Positions 6,420 through 13,114 of a DNA stretch of 13,182 nt are shown piece after piece. Position 1 is the first letter of the stretch. Each line of letters opens with the position of its first letter. The position numbers were made by a program, and so were the translations under genes. Under the pieces are notes generated by a model. The model was not told the origin of the DNA. It ran no database searches and saw only the letters and a program-made list of their open reading frames with translations. Source of the stretch: Bacteroidia bacterium (GTDB lineage: Bacteria > Bacteroidota > Bacteroidia > Flavobacteriales > Flavobacteriaceae). The DNA is taken from NCBI GenBank assembly GCA_030431085.1, contig JAUIJW010000043.1:1-13182 (forward strand), written 5' to 3'.

Positions 6420-7247
6420 ATGAATGTAGCCATACAAGGAATTAGAGGATCATTTCACGAAATTGCAGCCATGCAATTTTTCGGGAGTGATATTGCGTTT
6501 ACAGAATGCATGTCGTTTACAGAAATTCCTGTTCTACTTAAAAACGAAAAAGTTGACTGTGCTGTTATGGCTATAGAAAACTCTATTGCAGGAGCTATTT
6601 TACCAAATTATGCCTTAATTGACGAATATAATCTATCAATTGAAGGAGAAGTTTTTCTTAATATTCATCATCATTTAATGGCTTTACCAGGTCAAAATTT
6701 AGAAGATATTAAAGAGGTTTGGTCTCACCCTATGGCCATTTTACAGTGTCGCAAATTTTTTAGAGCACATCCCAATATCAAGCTCATAGAAGAAAAAGAC
6801 ACGGCCGAAATAGCTTTAAGAATTCAAAAAGAAAAACTCAAAGGCATCGCTGCTATTGCAAGTAAATCGGCCGCAGAACTTTTCAATTTAGATGTTATTG
6901 AAGACGATATTCAAACCATTAAAAATAATTCAACAAGGTTTTTTATCCTAAAAAAAGAACGTGAGAACTCAACCAAGTTTACTAACAATAAAGCTTCTTT
7001 AAAATTTATTACCAAGCACGAGACTGGAAGTTTAGCAGAAATTTTAGATCTTTTTGCTAAGCACGAGATTAGTCTTACCAAAATCCAGTCTTTACCCATT
7101 ATTGACAAACAATGGCATTATGCTTTTTTCGTCGACTTTTTATATGAAGATCAAGTACTTTATCAAAATGCTTTACACTTGATTCAAAAAAAAGTAGCTC
7201 ATTTAAAAATATTAGGTGAATACCAACAAAACACCTTGCAGTTATGA
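6420..7247 (+). CDS. pheA: Prephenate dehydratase with C-terminal ACT domain
   Basis: This monofunctional 275-residue enzyme converts prephenate to phenylpyruvate in phenylalanine synthesis. The catalytic domain covers about 1-180: IQGIRGSFHEIAA (5-17), VMAIENSIAGAI (49-60), HHHLMALPG (83-91), and NNSTRFFIL (169-177) with the conserved Thr-Arg-Phe. The ACT domain spans about 192-267, with GSLAEIL (203-209) in place of the GALA motif and IQSLPI (222-227) in place of ESRP, the phenylalanine-binding motifs. No chorismate mutase domain is attached; that activity is on the fourth gene of the operon. Its start follows the attenuator terminator by 3 bases with no Shine-Dalgarno. The stop overlaps the next start (ATGA, 7244-7247), indicating translational coupling. 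Confidence 0.95.
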   Translation: MNVAIQGIRGSFHEIAAMQFFGSDIAFTECMSFTEIPVLLKNEKVDCAVMAIENSIAGAILPNYALIDEYNLSIEGEVFLNIHHHLMALPGQNLEDIKEVWSHPMAILQCRKFFRAHPNIKLIEEKDTAEIALRIQKEKLKGIAAIASKSAAELFNLDVIEDDIQTIKNNSTRFFILKKERENSTKFTNNKASLKFITKHETGSLAEILDLFAKHEISLTKIQSLPIIDKQWHYAFFVDFLYEDQVLYQNALHLIQKKVAHLKILGEYQQNTLQL

Positions 7248-8383
7248 TTACAGTAGCCAATAGATTAAAACATGTAAAAGAATACTACTTTTCGACTAAG
7301 TTGAGAGAAGTTAGATCACTGGCAGCACAAGGCAAACCTATTATAAATTTTGCCATTGGCAGTCCAGATTTAGCGCCTCCTAAAGAAGTTAAAGAGGCTC
7401 TATATGGTGCAGATATTCATGGTTATCAGAATTACCAAGGGTTGCCAGAACTTAGGGAAGCTATGGCTCAATTCTATAAGCGTTCTTATGATGTTAACCT
7501 GAATCCTACCAATGAAATTTTACCATTAATGGGATCTAAAGAAGGTATCATGCATATTTCTATGGCCTTTCTCAACCCAGGTGATCAAGTGCTTATACCC
7601 AATCCTGGATACCCAACTTATGCTTCTGTAAGTAATTTACTAGAAGCAGAAATCATATCCTACGATTTATTAGCAAGCAATCAATGGGCCCCAGATTTTG
7701 ATACTTTAGAAAAACTCGATCTAACAAGGGTAAAAATAATGTGGGTAAACTATCCACATATGCCTACTGGCAGCAATGCTAATACTGCCACATTAGAAAA
7801 AATTATTGCATTTGGCAAGAAGCATCAAATCTTAATTGTTAATGACAATCCTTATAGTTTTGTTTTAAACAACAATCCACAAAGTATTTTATCCATCCAC
7901 GGCGCCAAAGACACCGCTATTGAATTAAATTCGCTAAGCAAATCTTTTAATATGGCAGGGTGGCGAGTAGGTATGGTGACGGGACATCAAGATATATTAA
8001 AACATATCCTTACGGTTAAAAGTAATATGGATTCTGGCATGTATTACGGCATACAACAGGGTGCAATTGCGGCACTAAATCAAGACAAAAGTTGGTTCGA
8101 TAAAATCAATGATACTTATGCAAGAAGACGCGATCTAGTTTGGAAAATTTGCGATGTAATGCATTGCACTTATGATAAAAATGCCACCGGTATGTTTATT
8201 TGGGCCAAAGTACCACAAGGCCAAAAATCTTCAGACATTTGCGATACATTACTCTACAAGCATAATGTATTTATCGCTCCAGGTCATATTTTTGGCAGTA
8301 ACGGTGAAGGGTATATCAGATTTTCACTTTGCTTAGGAGAAGAACAAATAAAAACCGTATTAAAAAGAATTGAGCATGGATGA
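7244..8383 (+). CDS. Class I/II PLP-dependent aminotransferase of the Phe/Tyr operon
   Basis: This 379-residue fold-type I aminotransferase has the PLP lysine in SLSKSFNMAGWRVG (Lys233), the cofactor-pyridine Asp in NDNPYSF (Asp201) with Tyr204, and the substrate-carboxylate Arg in GYIRFSL (Arg359). The usual NPTG motif reads YPHMPTG (171-176 region), so the conserved Asn is Met173. I believe close Bacteroidota relatives share this, from memory. Encoded between prephenate dehydratase and prephenate dehydrogenase, it probably aminates phenylpyruvate and 4-hydroxyphenylpyruvate. Prephenate (arogenate route), aspartate or another keto acid cannot be excluded. It overlaps pheA by 4 bases and tyrA by 8. 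Confidence 0.85.
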   Translation: MITVANRLKHVKEYYFSTKLREVRSLAAQGKPIINFAIGSPDLAPPKEVKEALYGADIHGYQNYQGLPELREAMAQFYKRSYDVNLNPTNEILPLMGSKEGIMHISMAFLNPGDQVLIPNPGYPTYASVSNLLEAEIISYDLLASNQWAPDFDTLEKLDLTRVKIMWVNYPHMPTGSNANTATLEKIIAFGKKHQILIVNDNPYSFVLNNNPQSILSIHGAKDTAIELNSLSKSFNMAGWRVGMVTGHQDILKHILTVKSNMDSGMYYGIQQGAIAALNQDKSWFDKINDTYARRRDLVWKICDVMHCTYDKNATGMFIWAKVPQGQKSSDICDTLLYKHNVFIAPGHIFGSNGEGYIRFSLCLGEEQIKTVLKRIEHG

Positions 8384-9242
8384 TGTTAAAAAAATTGCCG
8401 TAATCGGTTTAGGTCTTATAGGAGGTTCATTGGCGCTCGAGCTTAAAAAAGTGTCATGGGCCACCATTTATGGTATCGACAAAAACCCAAATCACGTTGA
8501 AGAAGCCTTGAATTTAGGAATTATTTTTGCTAAAGCCGAAATAGATATTGTTAAAGAAGTTGATACCGTAATTATTGCGGCACCAGTTAATGCAGTACCA
8601 AAAATTACCCTACAAGTACTTGATTTAATCCATGAGAATACACTTGTTTTTGATGTGGGTTCTACCAAAAATGCCGTGTGCGAAACCATTAAAAACCATC
8701 CGAAAAGAAAGAATTTTGTAGCTACTCATCCCATTGCAGGAACAGAGTTTTCTGGCCCTAAAGCTGCCATTTACAATCTTTTTAATAATAAGGTGAATAT
8801 TATTTGTGAACAGCAGAATAGCAGTAAAACTATGGTCGAAAAAACTACCAGAATTTTTGAAGCTATTGGAATGCGCAATGTTTTTATGACCTCTTCTGCA
8901 CAACACGATAAGCACATTGCCTATGTCTCTCATCTATCTCATATTAGTTCATTCATGCTAGGTAAAACTGTATTAGAAATAGAAAAAGATGAAGAGCGAA
9001 TTTTTGATATGGCAGGCAGTGGTTTTGCTTCTACGGTAAGGCTTGCCAAAAGTAACCCAGAAACATGGACCCCAATATTTTTACAAAATAAAGAAAGTGT
9101 ATTAAAATCACTTAAAGAGTATATTAAAAACCTTAATCAATTTAAAGAAATTTTAGAAAACGAATCGGCTGATGATGTGTTCAACACCATGCAAAATACA
9201 AATAGAATAAAAGATGTATTAGCCGGAATTACAAATCAATAA
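8376..9242 (+). CDS. tyrA: Prephenate dehydrogenase
   Basis: This 288-residue enzyme oxidatively decarboxylates prephenate to 4-hydroxyphenylpyruvate for tyrosine synthesis. The N-terminal Rossmann domain has IAVIGLGLIGGSLA (7-20), and Asp in YGIDKNP after the second strand suggests NAD rather than NADP. DVGSTKNAV, THPIAGTEFSGPKAA and HDKHIAYVSHLSH carry the conserved substrate and catalytic region. GSGFASTVRLAKSNPETW follows in the helical dimerisation domain. There is no ACT domain and no fused mutase. I chose ATG 8376, which overlaps the aminotransferase stop by 8 bases; a TTG at 8370 would add only two residues. It is 4 bases from the next gene, in the middle of the operon. Confidence 0.93.
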   Translation: MDDVKKIAVIGLGLIGGSLALELKKVSWATIYGIDKNPNHVEEALNLGIIFAKAEIDIVKEVDTVIIAAPVNAVPKITLQVLDLIHENTLVFDVGSTKNAVCETIKNHPKRKNFVATHPIAGTEFSGPKAAIYNLFNNKVNIICEQQNSSKTMVEKTTRIFEAIGMRNVFMTSSAQHDKHIAYVSHLSHISSFMLGKTVLEIEKDEERIFDMAGSGFASTVRLAKSNPETWTPIFLQNKESVLKSLKEYIKNLNQFKEILENESADDVFNTMQNTNRIKDVLAGITNQ

Positions 9243-9246
9243 GAAT

Positions 9247-10329
9247 ATGGAAACAAAGAATTTTAGAACATGGTTAGACCAAATGAATTTAAATCATCCG
9301 TTGGTCATTGCGGGACCTTGTAGTGCCGAATCTGAAGAACAAGTGTTAGAAGTTGCCCACGCTTTAAAAGACACAGATGCCACCGTTTTTAGAGCAGGTG
9401 TTTGGAAGCCAAGAACACGTCCAGGTGCTTTTGAAGGGCAAGGCGGTAAAGCCCTTGCTTGGCTACAAAAAGTAAAAGAAGAAACAGGCTTATTAACCGC
9501 TGTAGAAATTGGTAACGCTCAACATGCCAAGTTGGCTCTAGAATTTGATATCGATATTTTATGGATTGGGGCTCGTACAACCGTAAATCCATTTGCAGTT
9601 CAAGAAATTGCAGAAGCCATTCAAGGCACTAAAAAAATTGTATTGGTAAAAAACCCTATCAATCCCGATTTGGCTTTATGGATTGGAGCTATTGAAAGAC
9701 TTCACAAATGTGGCGTAGAAAATTTAGGAGCAATCCATCGCGGATTCTCTTCATTTAGAAAATCTAAATATAGAAATATTCCTAACTGGCAAATTCCTAT
9801 AGATTTAAAAAACAAATACCCAACGTTACCCATTATCAATGATCCTTCACATATTTGTGGGGAAAGAAAAGGAATTTTTGATGTATCTCAAACTGCACTA
9901 GATTTAAAGTTAGATGGTTTAATGATAGAAACACACTGTAATCCAGATGAAGCTTGGAGTGATGCTAAACAACAAATAACCCCAGCCAGATTAGTTGAAA
10001 TCATGGACACTCTACGTGTAAGAAAGCCTCGTTTTGAAGAGGGGGAAGAAGCCTATAATAAACTAGACGCTTTACGTAAAGAAATTAATAATTTAGATCA
10101 CCAATTATTAGAAACGCTGGCCGAAAGAATGGCAGTGGTTGAAAACATTGGCTTGGCTAAAAAAGAAAGCAATGTGGCTATTCTTCAAAATTCTCGTTGG
10201 CAAGAAATTCTAGCCAAAGTAATTAAAGAAGGTAAAGATCAAGGCTTAACCCAAGAGTTTATAGAAAACGTATTTAAAGCCATTCATCAAGAATCTATTG
10301 CTCATCAAAAGAAAATTATCAATGCATAA
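9247..10329 (+). CDS. Bifunctional DAHP synthase / chorismate mutase (type II fusion)
   Basis: The 360-residue product has two domains. Residues 1-260 are a type I-beta DAHP synthase, joining phosphoenolpyruvate and erythrose 4-phosphate. Its segments are IAGPCSAES (21-29), GVWKPRTRPGAFEG (51-64), IGARTTVNPF (107-116), NDPSHICGERK (198-208) and METHCNPDEAWSD (226-239). Cys25, His202, Glu228 and Asp239 are the expected metal ligands. Residues about 266-360 are an AroQ chorismate mutase (LDALRKEINNLDHQLLETLAERM), with Arg277, Arg294, Lys305 and Gln354 at active-site positions. In the similar Prevotella enzyme the mutase domain mediates prephenate inhibition (established knowledge); the same is inferred here. 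One polypeptide thus supplies the first pathway step and the branch step to prephenate. It is the last operon gene; only a weak hairpin follows. Confidence 0.94.
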   Translation: METKNFRTWLDQMNLNHPLVIAGPCSAESEEQVLEVAHALKDTDATVFRAGVWKPRTRPGAFEGQGGKALAWLQKVKEETGLLTAVEIGNAQHAKLALEFDIDILWIGARTTVNPFAVQEIAEAIQGTKKIVLVKNPINPDLALWIGAIERLHKCGVENLGAIHRGFSSFRKSKYRNIPNWQIPIDLKNKYPTLPIINDPSHICGERKGIFDVSQTALDLKLDGLMIETHCNPDEAWSDAKQQITPARLVEIMDTLRVRKPRFEEGEEAYNKLDALRKEINNLDHQLLETLAERMAVVENIGLAKKESNVAILQNSRWQEILAKVIKEGKDQGLTQEFIENVFKAIHQESIAHQKKIINA

Positions 10330-10357
10330 GCTTACCTAAAGGTTAGCAATTAATCTG

Positions 10358-10365
10358 TACCTTTG
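10358..10365 (+). promoter_or_regulatory. Candidate -7 element (TACCTTTG) for the glycosyltransferase-like gene
   Basis: TACCTTTG is an exact TAnnTTTG match, 16 bases before the ATG at 10382. No TTTG stands at the -33 position. It suggests the gene can be expressed separately from the aromatic operon. Confidence 0.5.
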
Positions 10366-10381
10366 TCGAAATTTTCACGAC

Positions 10382-11110
10382 ATGGCAGACAAATATATCT
10401 TTTGCATGAAATGGGGCACATTATATAGTGCCGAATATGTTAACCGTCTGCATGCCATGGTAAAACGTAATTTAACCTACGATTTTAAAATGGTATGCTT
10501 TACGGATGATGAAAAAGGCATCATAGATGACGTGCAGTGTTTCCCTATTCCAGAAATAAATTTACCAGGAAATCTTCCTGAACGAATGTGGAAAAAGCTA
10601 ACCACTTTTAAATCAGATTTATATGGTTTAAAAGGTACTGCTCTATTTTTAGATTTAGATATAGTTATTCTTGAAAATATCGATTGTTTTTTTGATATTG
10701 ATGGAGACTTTCGAATCATTAAAGATTACGATATGAAATTCTGGAGAATGACAGGTAATTCTTCAGTTTATAGGTTTGCCATTGGCGAACATGGCTATGT
10801 ATTTGATTATTTTATTGAAAACTTCGATACCATTCGCCAGCAGCACCGCAATGAGCAAGAGTATCTCACTTGGGCCATTCACGAAAAAGGACTTTTGCAA
10901 TACTGGCCTAAAGCATGGTGCCCTAGCTTTAAATATGATTGCGCCTCAAAAATTCCATTTGCTTTTTGGAAAAAACCAAGTATCCCCAAAGGATCAAAAA
11001 TTATCATCTTTCATGGCGAAATTAATCCGCATAAGGCCATTGAAGGTGGGCGTGGCAAATGGTACAGATATGTGCCTCCTGCCCCATGGGTAGCAGATTA
11101 TTGGAAATAA
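10382..11110 (+). CDS. Glycosyltransferase-like protein (GT-A fold, DxD motif)
   Basis: This 242-residue soluble protein opens with YIFCMKWGTLYSAEYVNRL, followed by a nucleotide-sugar-like region (MVCFTDDEKGI). Its LFLDLDIVIL (89-98) has an Asp-Leu-Asp DxD motif typical of metal-dependent GT-A glycosyltransferases such as family 8. Later conserved-looking segments are MTGNSSVYRF (123-132), RNEQEYLTWAI, AWCPSFKYDC and IIIFHGEINPH, the last with a His that could bind metal. I recognise this as a widely distributed uncharacterised glycosyltransferase-type family. Donor, acceptor and pathway are unknown. No signal peptide or membrane segment is seen. It stands alone, 52 bases after the aromatic operon and before a strong terminator. 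Confidence 0.75.
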   Translation: MADKYIFCMKWGTLYSAEYVNRLHAMVKRNLTYDFKMVCFTDDEKGIIDDVQCFPIPEINLPGNLPERMWKKLTTFKSDLYGLKGTALFLDLDIVILENIDCFFDIDGDFRIIKDYDMKFWRMTGNSSVYRFAIGEHGYVFDYFIENFDTIRQQHRNEQEYLTWAIHEKGLLQYWPKAWCPSFKYDCASKIPFAFWKKPSIPKGSKIIIFHGEINPHKAIEGGRGKWYRYVPPAPWVADYWK

Positions 11111-11127
11111 CCCTAATACAATATCTT

Positions 11128-11157
11128 AAACCAGAAAATTATTTTTCTGGTTTTTTT
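11128..11157 (+). terminator. Intrinsic terminator after the glycosyltransferase-like gene
   Basis: AAACCAGAAAA (11128-11138) pairs perfectly with TTTTCTGGTTT (11143-11153) around the loop TTAT, and the T tract runs 11151-11157. It begins 17 bases after the stop codon and separates this gene from upp. Its sequence is nearly symmetric, but the long T run favours plus-strand function. Confidence 0.85.
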
Positions 11158-11162
11158 ATGTT

Positions 11163-11170
11163 TATCTTTG
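11163..11170 (+). promoter_or_regulatory. Candidate -7 element (TATCTTTG) for upp
   Basis: TATCTTTG is an exact TAnnTTTG match between the upstream terminator and the upp start, 17 bases before TTG 11188. The -33 position would fall inside the terminator hairpin and shows no TTTG. Confidence 0.55.
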
Positions 11171-11187
11171 GTTAAAATCTTTACGTT

Positions 11188-11838
11188 TTGTTAATTCATA
11201 ATTTTACAGAAACTTCTTCAATACTCAACAATTTTGTCGCAGAATTACGTGACATACAGATTCAAAAAGATGCCTTACGATTTAGGAGAAACTTAGAACG
11301 AATTGGTGAAATTCTAAGCTATGAATTAAGTAAGCAACTCAATTACACCTCTAAAAAAATAAATACACCTTTAGGACAAAAAGACATGAGAGTGCCTCAA
11401 AAAAACTTAGTGCTCTGTTCTATTTTACGTGCAGGACTACCGCTACATCAAGGCATTTTAAATTATTTTGACGACATTGAAAATGCTTTTATTTCGGCCT
11501 ATAGAAAGCATCAAACCGATATTGATTTTGATATCATTGTTGAATATTTAGCTTCGCCGTCATTAAATGATAAGACCTTAATTTTAGCTGATCCAATGTT
11601 AGCTACCGGAAATTCTTTAGTCGCTGTTTATAACGTTTTAAAAAAACTTGGTAACATTAAAGAAATTCATATAGTTGCTGTGATTGCTGCCACTGAAGGT
11701 ATTCGATATATTCAAGACTTCTTTCCAGATAACACACACTTATGGGTAGCCGCTGTGGACTATCAGCTTAATGAAAAAGGGTATATTATTCCTGGTCTAG
11801 GCGATGCTGGCGATTTGGCCTTTGGCTCCAAACTATAG
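11188..11838 (+). CDS. upp: Uracil phosphoribosyltransferase
   Basis: This 216-residue pyrimidine salvage enzyme makes UMP from uracil and phosphoribosyl pyrophosphate in the cytoplasm. The PRPP loop is LILADPMLATGNSL (131-144). SILRAGLPLHQG (78-89) is the conserved substrate-facing segment, and YIIPGLGDAGDLAFG (199-213) is the C-terminal uracil-binding signature. IQKDALRFRRNLERIGEI matches the flavobacterial N-terminal region. The start is TTG at 11188; an in-frame stop lies at 11173-11175 and no ATG occurs before the conserved region. The stop TAG (11836-11838) belongs to the palindrome CTATAG, whose other strand ends the converging DUF6427 fragment. Confidence 0.93.
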   Translation: MLIHNFTETSSILNNFVAELRDIQIQKDALRFRRNLERIGEILSYELSKQLNYTSKKINTPLGQKDMRVPQKNLVLCSILRAGLPLHQGILNYFDDIENAFISAYRKHQTDIDFDIIVEYLASPSLNDKTLILADPMLATGNSLVAVYNVLKKLGNIKEIHIVAVIAATEGIRYIQDFFPDNTHLWVAAVDYQLNEKGYIIPGLGDAGDLAFGSKL

Positions 11839-12416
11839 AAAATAGCTAGACACTAAAGTGATTACCAATATATATAGTATAACCTCCTTAAGCCAGTACC
11901 TTTGAATAATTTGTAAGTAATTGGCAATTAATATACTCCCCGGAAAAGCTAATAATAAGAACTCACTACTATTTTTGGCTTCAACCAACAAAATAATGGC
12001 TAACGAGACTAAAGTATGCACCAACAAAACATACCAGGTGTGCTTAAAATCTTTCTTACCCGACACTGATTTACTGGTAGTTAAAAATAATGCAACCATG
12101 GTTAAAATGGTTAACACAGCGATAGAACCTATTAAATGACTTTGTAAATAAAATGATAGATTAAATTGAATGGGTAAATACGTTAGCTCTGTAAATTGCT
12201 CAAGATTATCATGCCATAAATAATAAACATAGCAAAGAAAAACAGGAGTTAAAAAACCTATGATAGGCATAAAAAAGGTTCTCCAGTGTTCTCTCTTAAA
12301 AAAAACTATGGCAGCATAAAGCACAATTAAATAAAAAATACTAAAACTATAGATTAAAAAAGAAACCCCAATCCAAAAGCCACTGTCAAATATTTTTTCG
12401 TTCACTTTTTTGAAAA
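11833..12416 (-). pseudogene. DUF6427-type membrane protein, N-terminus missing
   Basis: The frame from about 12416 to the TAG at 11835-11833 encodes the C-terminal part of a multi-pass membrane protein I recognise as the DUF6427 family of Bacteroidota, often next to upp. It opens at FKKVNEKIFDSGFWIGVSFLIY. In family members this aligns near residue 120-130 of about 300 (from memory), so about 120 residues and the start codon are gone. Roughly six hydrophobic segments remain, such as FFMPIIGFLTPVFLCYVYYLW, with a hydrophobic end VSSYFL. A GTG at 12444 could open a 203-codon frame, but its first residues (MKRLEDVIQV) come from out-of-frame yceI sequence. It is probably non-functional unless the junction is an assembly error. 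The function of the intact family is unknown to me. Confidence 0.65.
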
Positions 12417-12574
12417 CCTGAATGACGTCCTCCAATCTTTTCACCTTTCCAATTGACTACGCTATTTTCAGTATTTACTTGGAAAGTTTTCTCTTCTGCT
12501 GACAAATTTGTAGATAATAAAACAGTTAGTTTTAGTATTCCAACTGCCTTAACCATCGAATTTAATTTTCTCAT
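12386..12574 (-). pseudogene. YceI-family periplasmic protein, truncated after about 53 codons
   Basis: The 62-codon frame begins with a signal peptide (VGILKLTVLLSTNLSA, cleavage likely after residue 26). FQVNTENSVVNWKGEKIGGRHSG follows, the usual start of the mature YceI domain, a lipocalin-like barrel that binds polyisoprenoid ligands in studied members. Homology ends at HSG (about 12416). The next nine residues (FQKSERKNI) are the DUF6427 DNA in another frame, ending at TGA. Family members have roughly 170-200 residues, so most of the barrel is lost. It lies 55 bases after the MarR stop with a shared operator-like palindrome upstream. MarR plus yceI is a pairing I know from flavobacteria. 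Confidence 0.7.
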
Positions 12575-12600
12575 TTTTATTTTATTTGTTGTTATAAATT

Positions 12601-12612
12601 TCGTTTAAACAA
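12601..12612. promoter_or_regulatory. Probable MarR operator upstream of the yceI remnant
   Basis: TCGTTTAAACAA differs at one base from the perfect palindrome TTGTTTAAACAA found upstream of the adjacent MarR gene. It lies 26 bases before the yceI ATG. MarR dimers usually bind palindromes of this size that overlap promoters or 5' leaders, so regulation of both genes by the MarR protein is inferred. Confidence 0.55.
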
Positions 12613-12629
12613 GTGTTATGATAAATTTT

Positions 12630-13079
12630 TTAACCCCTCATTTTATCTAAAAGATTACTTAATTGTTCTGCTTCATCCTCTGTTAAGTTTTTAAACATTT
12701 TGTCATGTTGATCTATTACAGCAGAAGCTTTATTTACAAGTGACAATCCTTTGTCAGTGATTCCAATATCTACTTTTCTTCTATTATCAGGGCAAGTTTC
12801 TCTCGTAACAAATCCTTTTTTAAGTAACCGGTCAATTAATCTTGTTAAATCAGGCGTCTTATCAACCATAACCGATTTAATATCACCTGCAGCACATAAC
12901 TCAGGATGCTTTCCTCGCAATATTCTAAGTACATTAAATTGTTGAGAAGTTATATCAAATTTGTTCATCTCCTGTTTCATTACATCACGAAACCAACTGC
13001 TTGTAAACAATAAGTTGATACTTACTTTTTGATAAACAGATTTGAACGATTTTTGTTTTATTTCATCTTCAATCTTCAT
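12630..13079 (-). CDS. MarR-family transcriptional regulator
   Basis: This 149-residue protein has the MarR winged-helix fold. N-terminal dimerisation helices come first. The HTH region follows, FDITSQQFNVLRILRG (about 41-56) to KTPDLTRLIDRLLKKGFVTRETCPDNRRKVDIGITDKG (about 74-111), which includes the recognition helix and the beta wing with the typical D-x-R-R. A C-terminal helix (LTEDEAEQLSNLLDKM) closes the dimer. It should bind DNA as a dimer and lose affinity on ligand binding or oxidation; Cys62 and Cys96 are present but no redox role can be claimed. A perfect 12-base palindrome 11 bases upstream of its ATG suggests autoregulation. It reads into the truncated yceI gene. Confidence 0.9.
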   Translation of the reverse strand: MKIEDEIKQKSFKSVYQKVSINLLFTSSWFRDVMKQEMNKFDITSQQFNVLRILRGKHPELCAAGDIKSVMVDKTPDLTRLIDRLLKKGFVTRETCPDNRRKVDIGITDKGLSLVNKASAVIDQHDKMFKNLTEDEAEQLSNLLDKMRG

Positions 13080-13090
13080 TTAATTAACAT

Positions 13091-13102
13091 TTGTTTAAAC
13101 AA
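13091..13102. promoter_or_regulatory. Perfect palindrome TTGTTTAAACAA, probable MarR operator
   Basis: This 12-base perfect inverted repeat lies between the candidate marR promoter and the ATG, just downstream of the predicted transcription start. It recurs with one mismatch in front of the yceI remnant. Its position suits autorepression by blocking the start of transcription. Confidence 0.6.
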
Positions 13103-13114
13103 TTAATGAAAAAA

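Noticed and set aside
8625..8933. 102-codon minus-strand open frame within tyrA
   Set aside because: It is antisense to well-conserved prephenate dehydrogenase motifs and shows no protein-family signal.
10330..10347. Imperfect hairpin GCTTACC/GGTTAGC after the last aromatic operon gene, considered as a terminator
   Set aside because: It has a T-T mismatch in a 7-base stem and no T tract, so it is not a convincing intrinsic terminator.
10776..11093. 105-codon plus-strand frame inside the glycosyltransferase-like gene
   Set aside because: It is an alternate frame of a coherent gene with a DxD motif and normal ending, and has no recognisable features.
12417..12444. GTG at 12444 as a genuine start of the DUF6427-type protein
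   Set aside because: The first nine or so codons from it are yceI coding DNA read out of frame, and the family's N-terminal membrane region is missing, so a truncated gene is the better reading.
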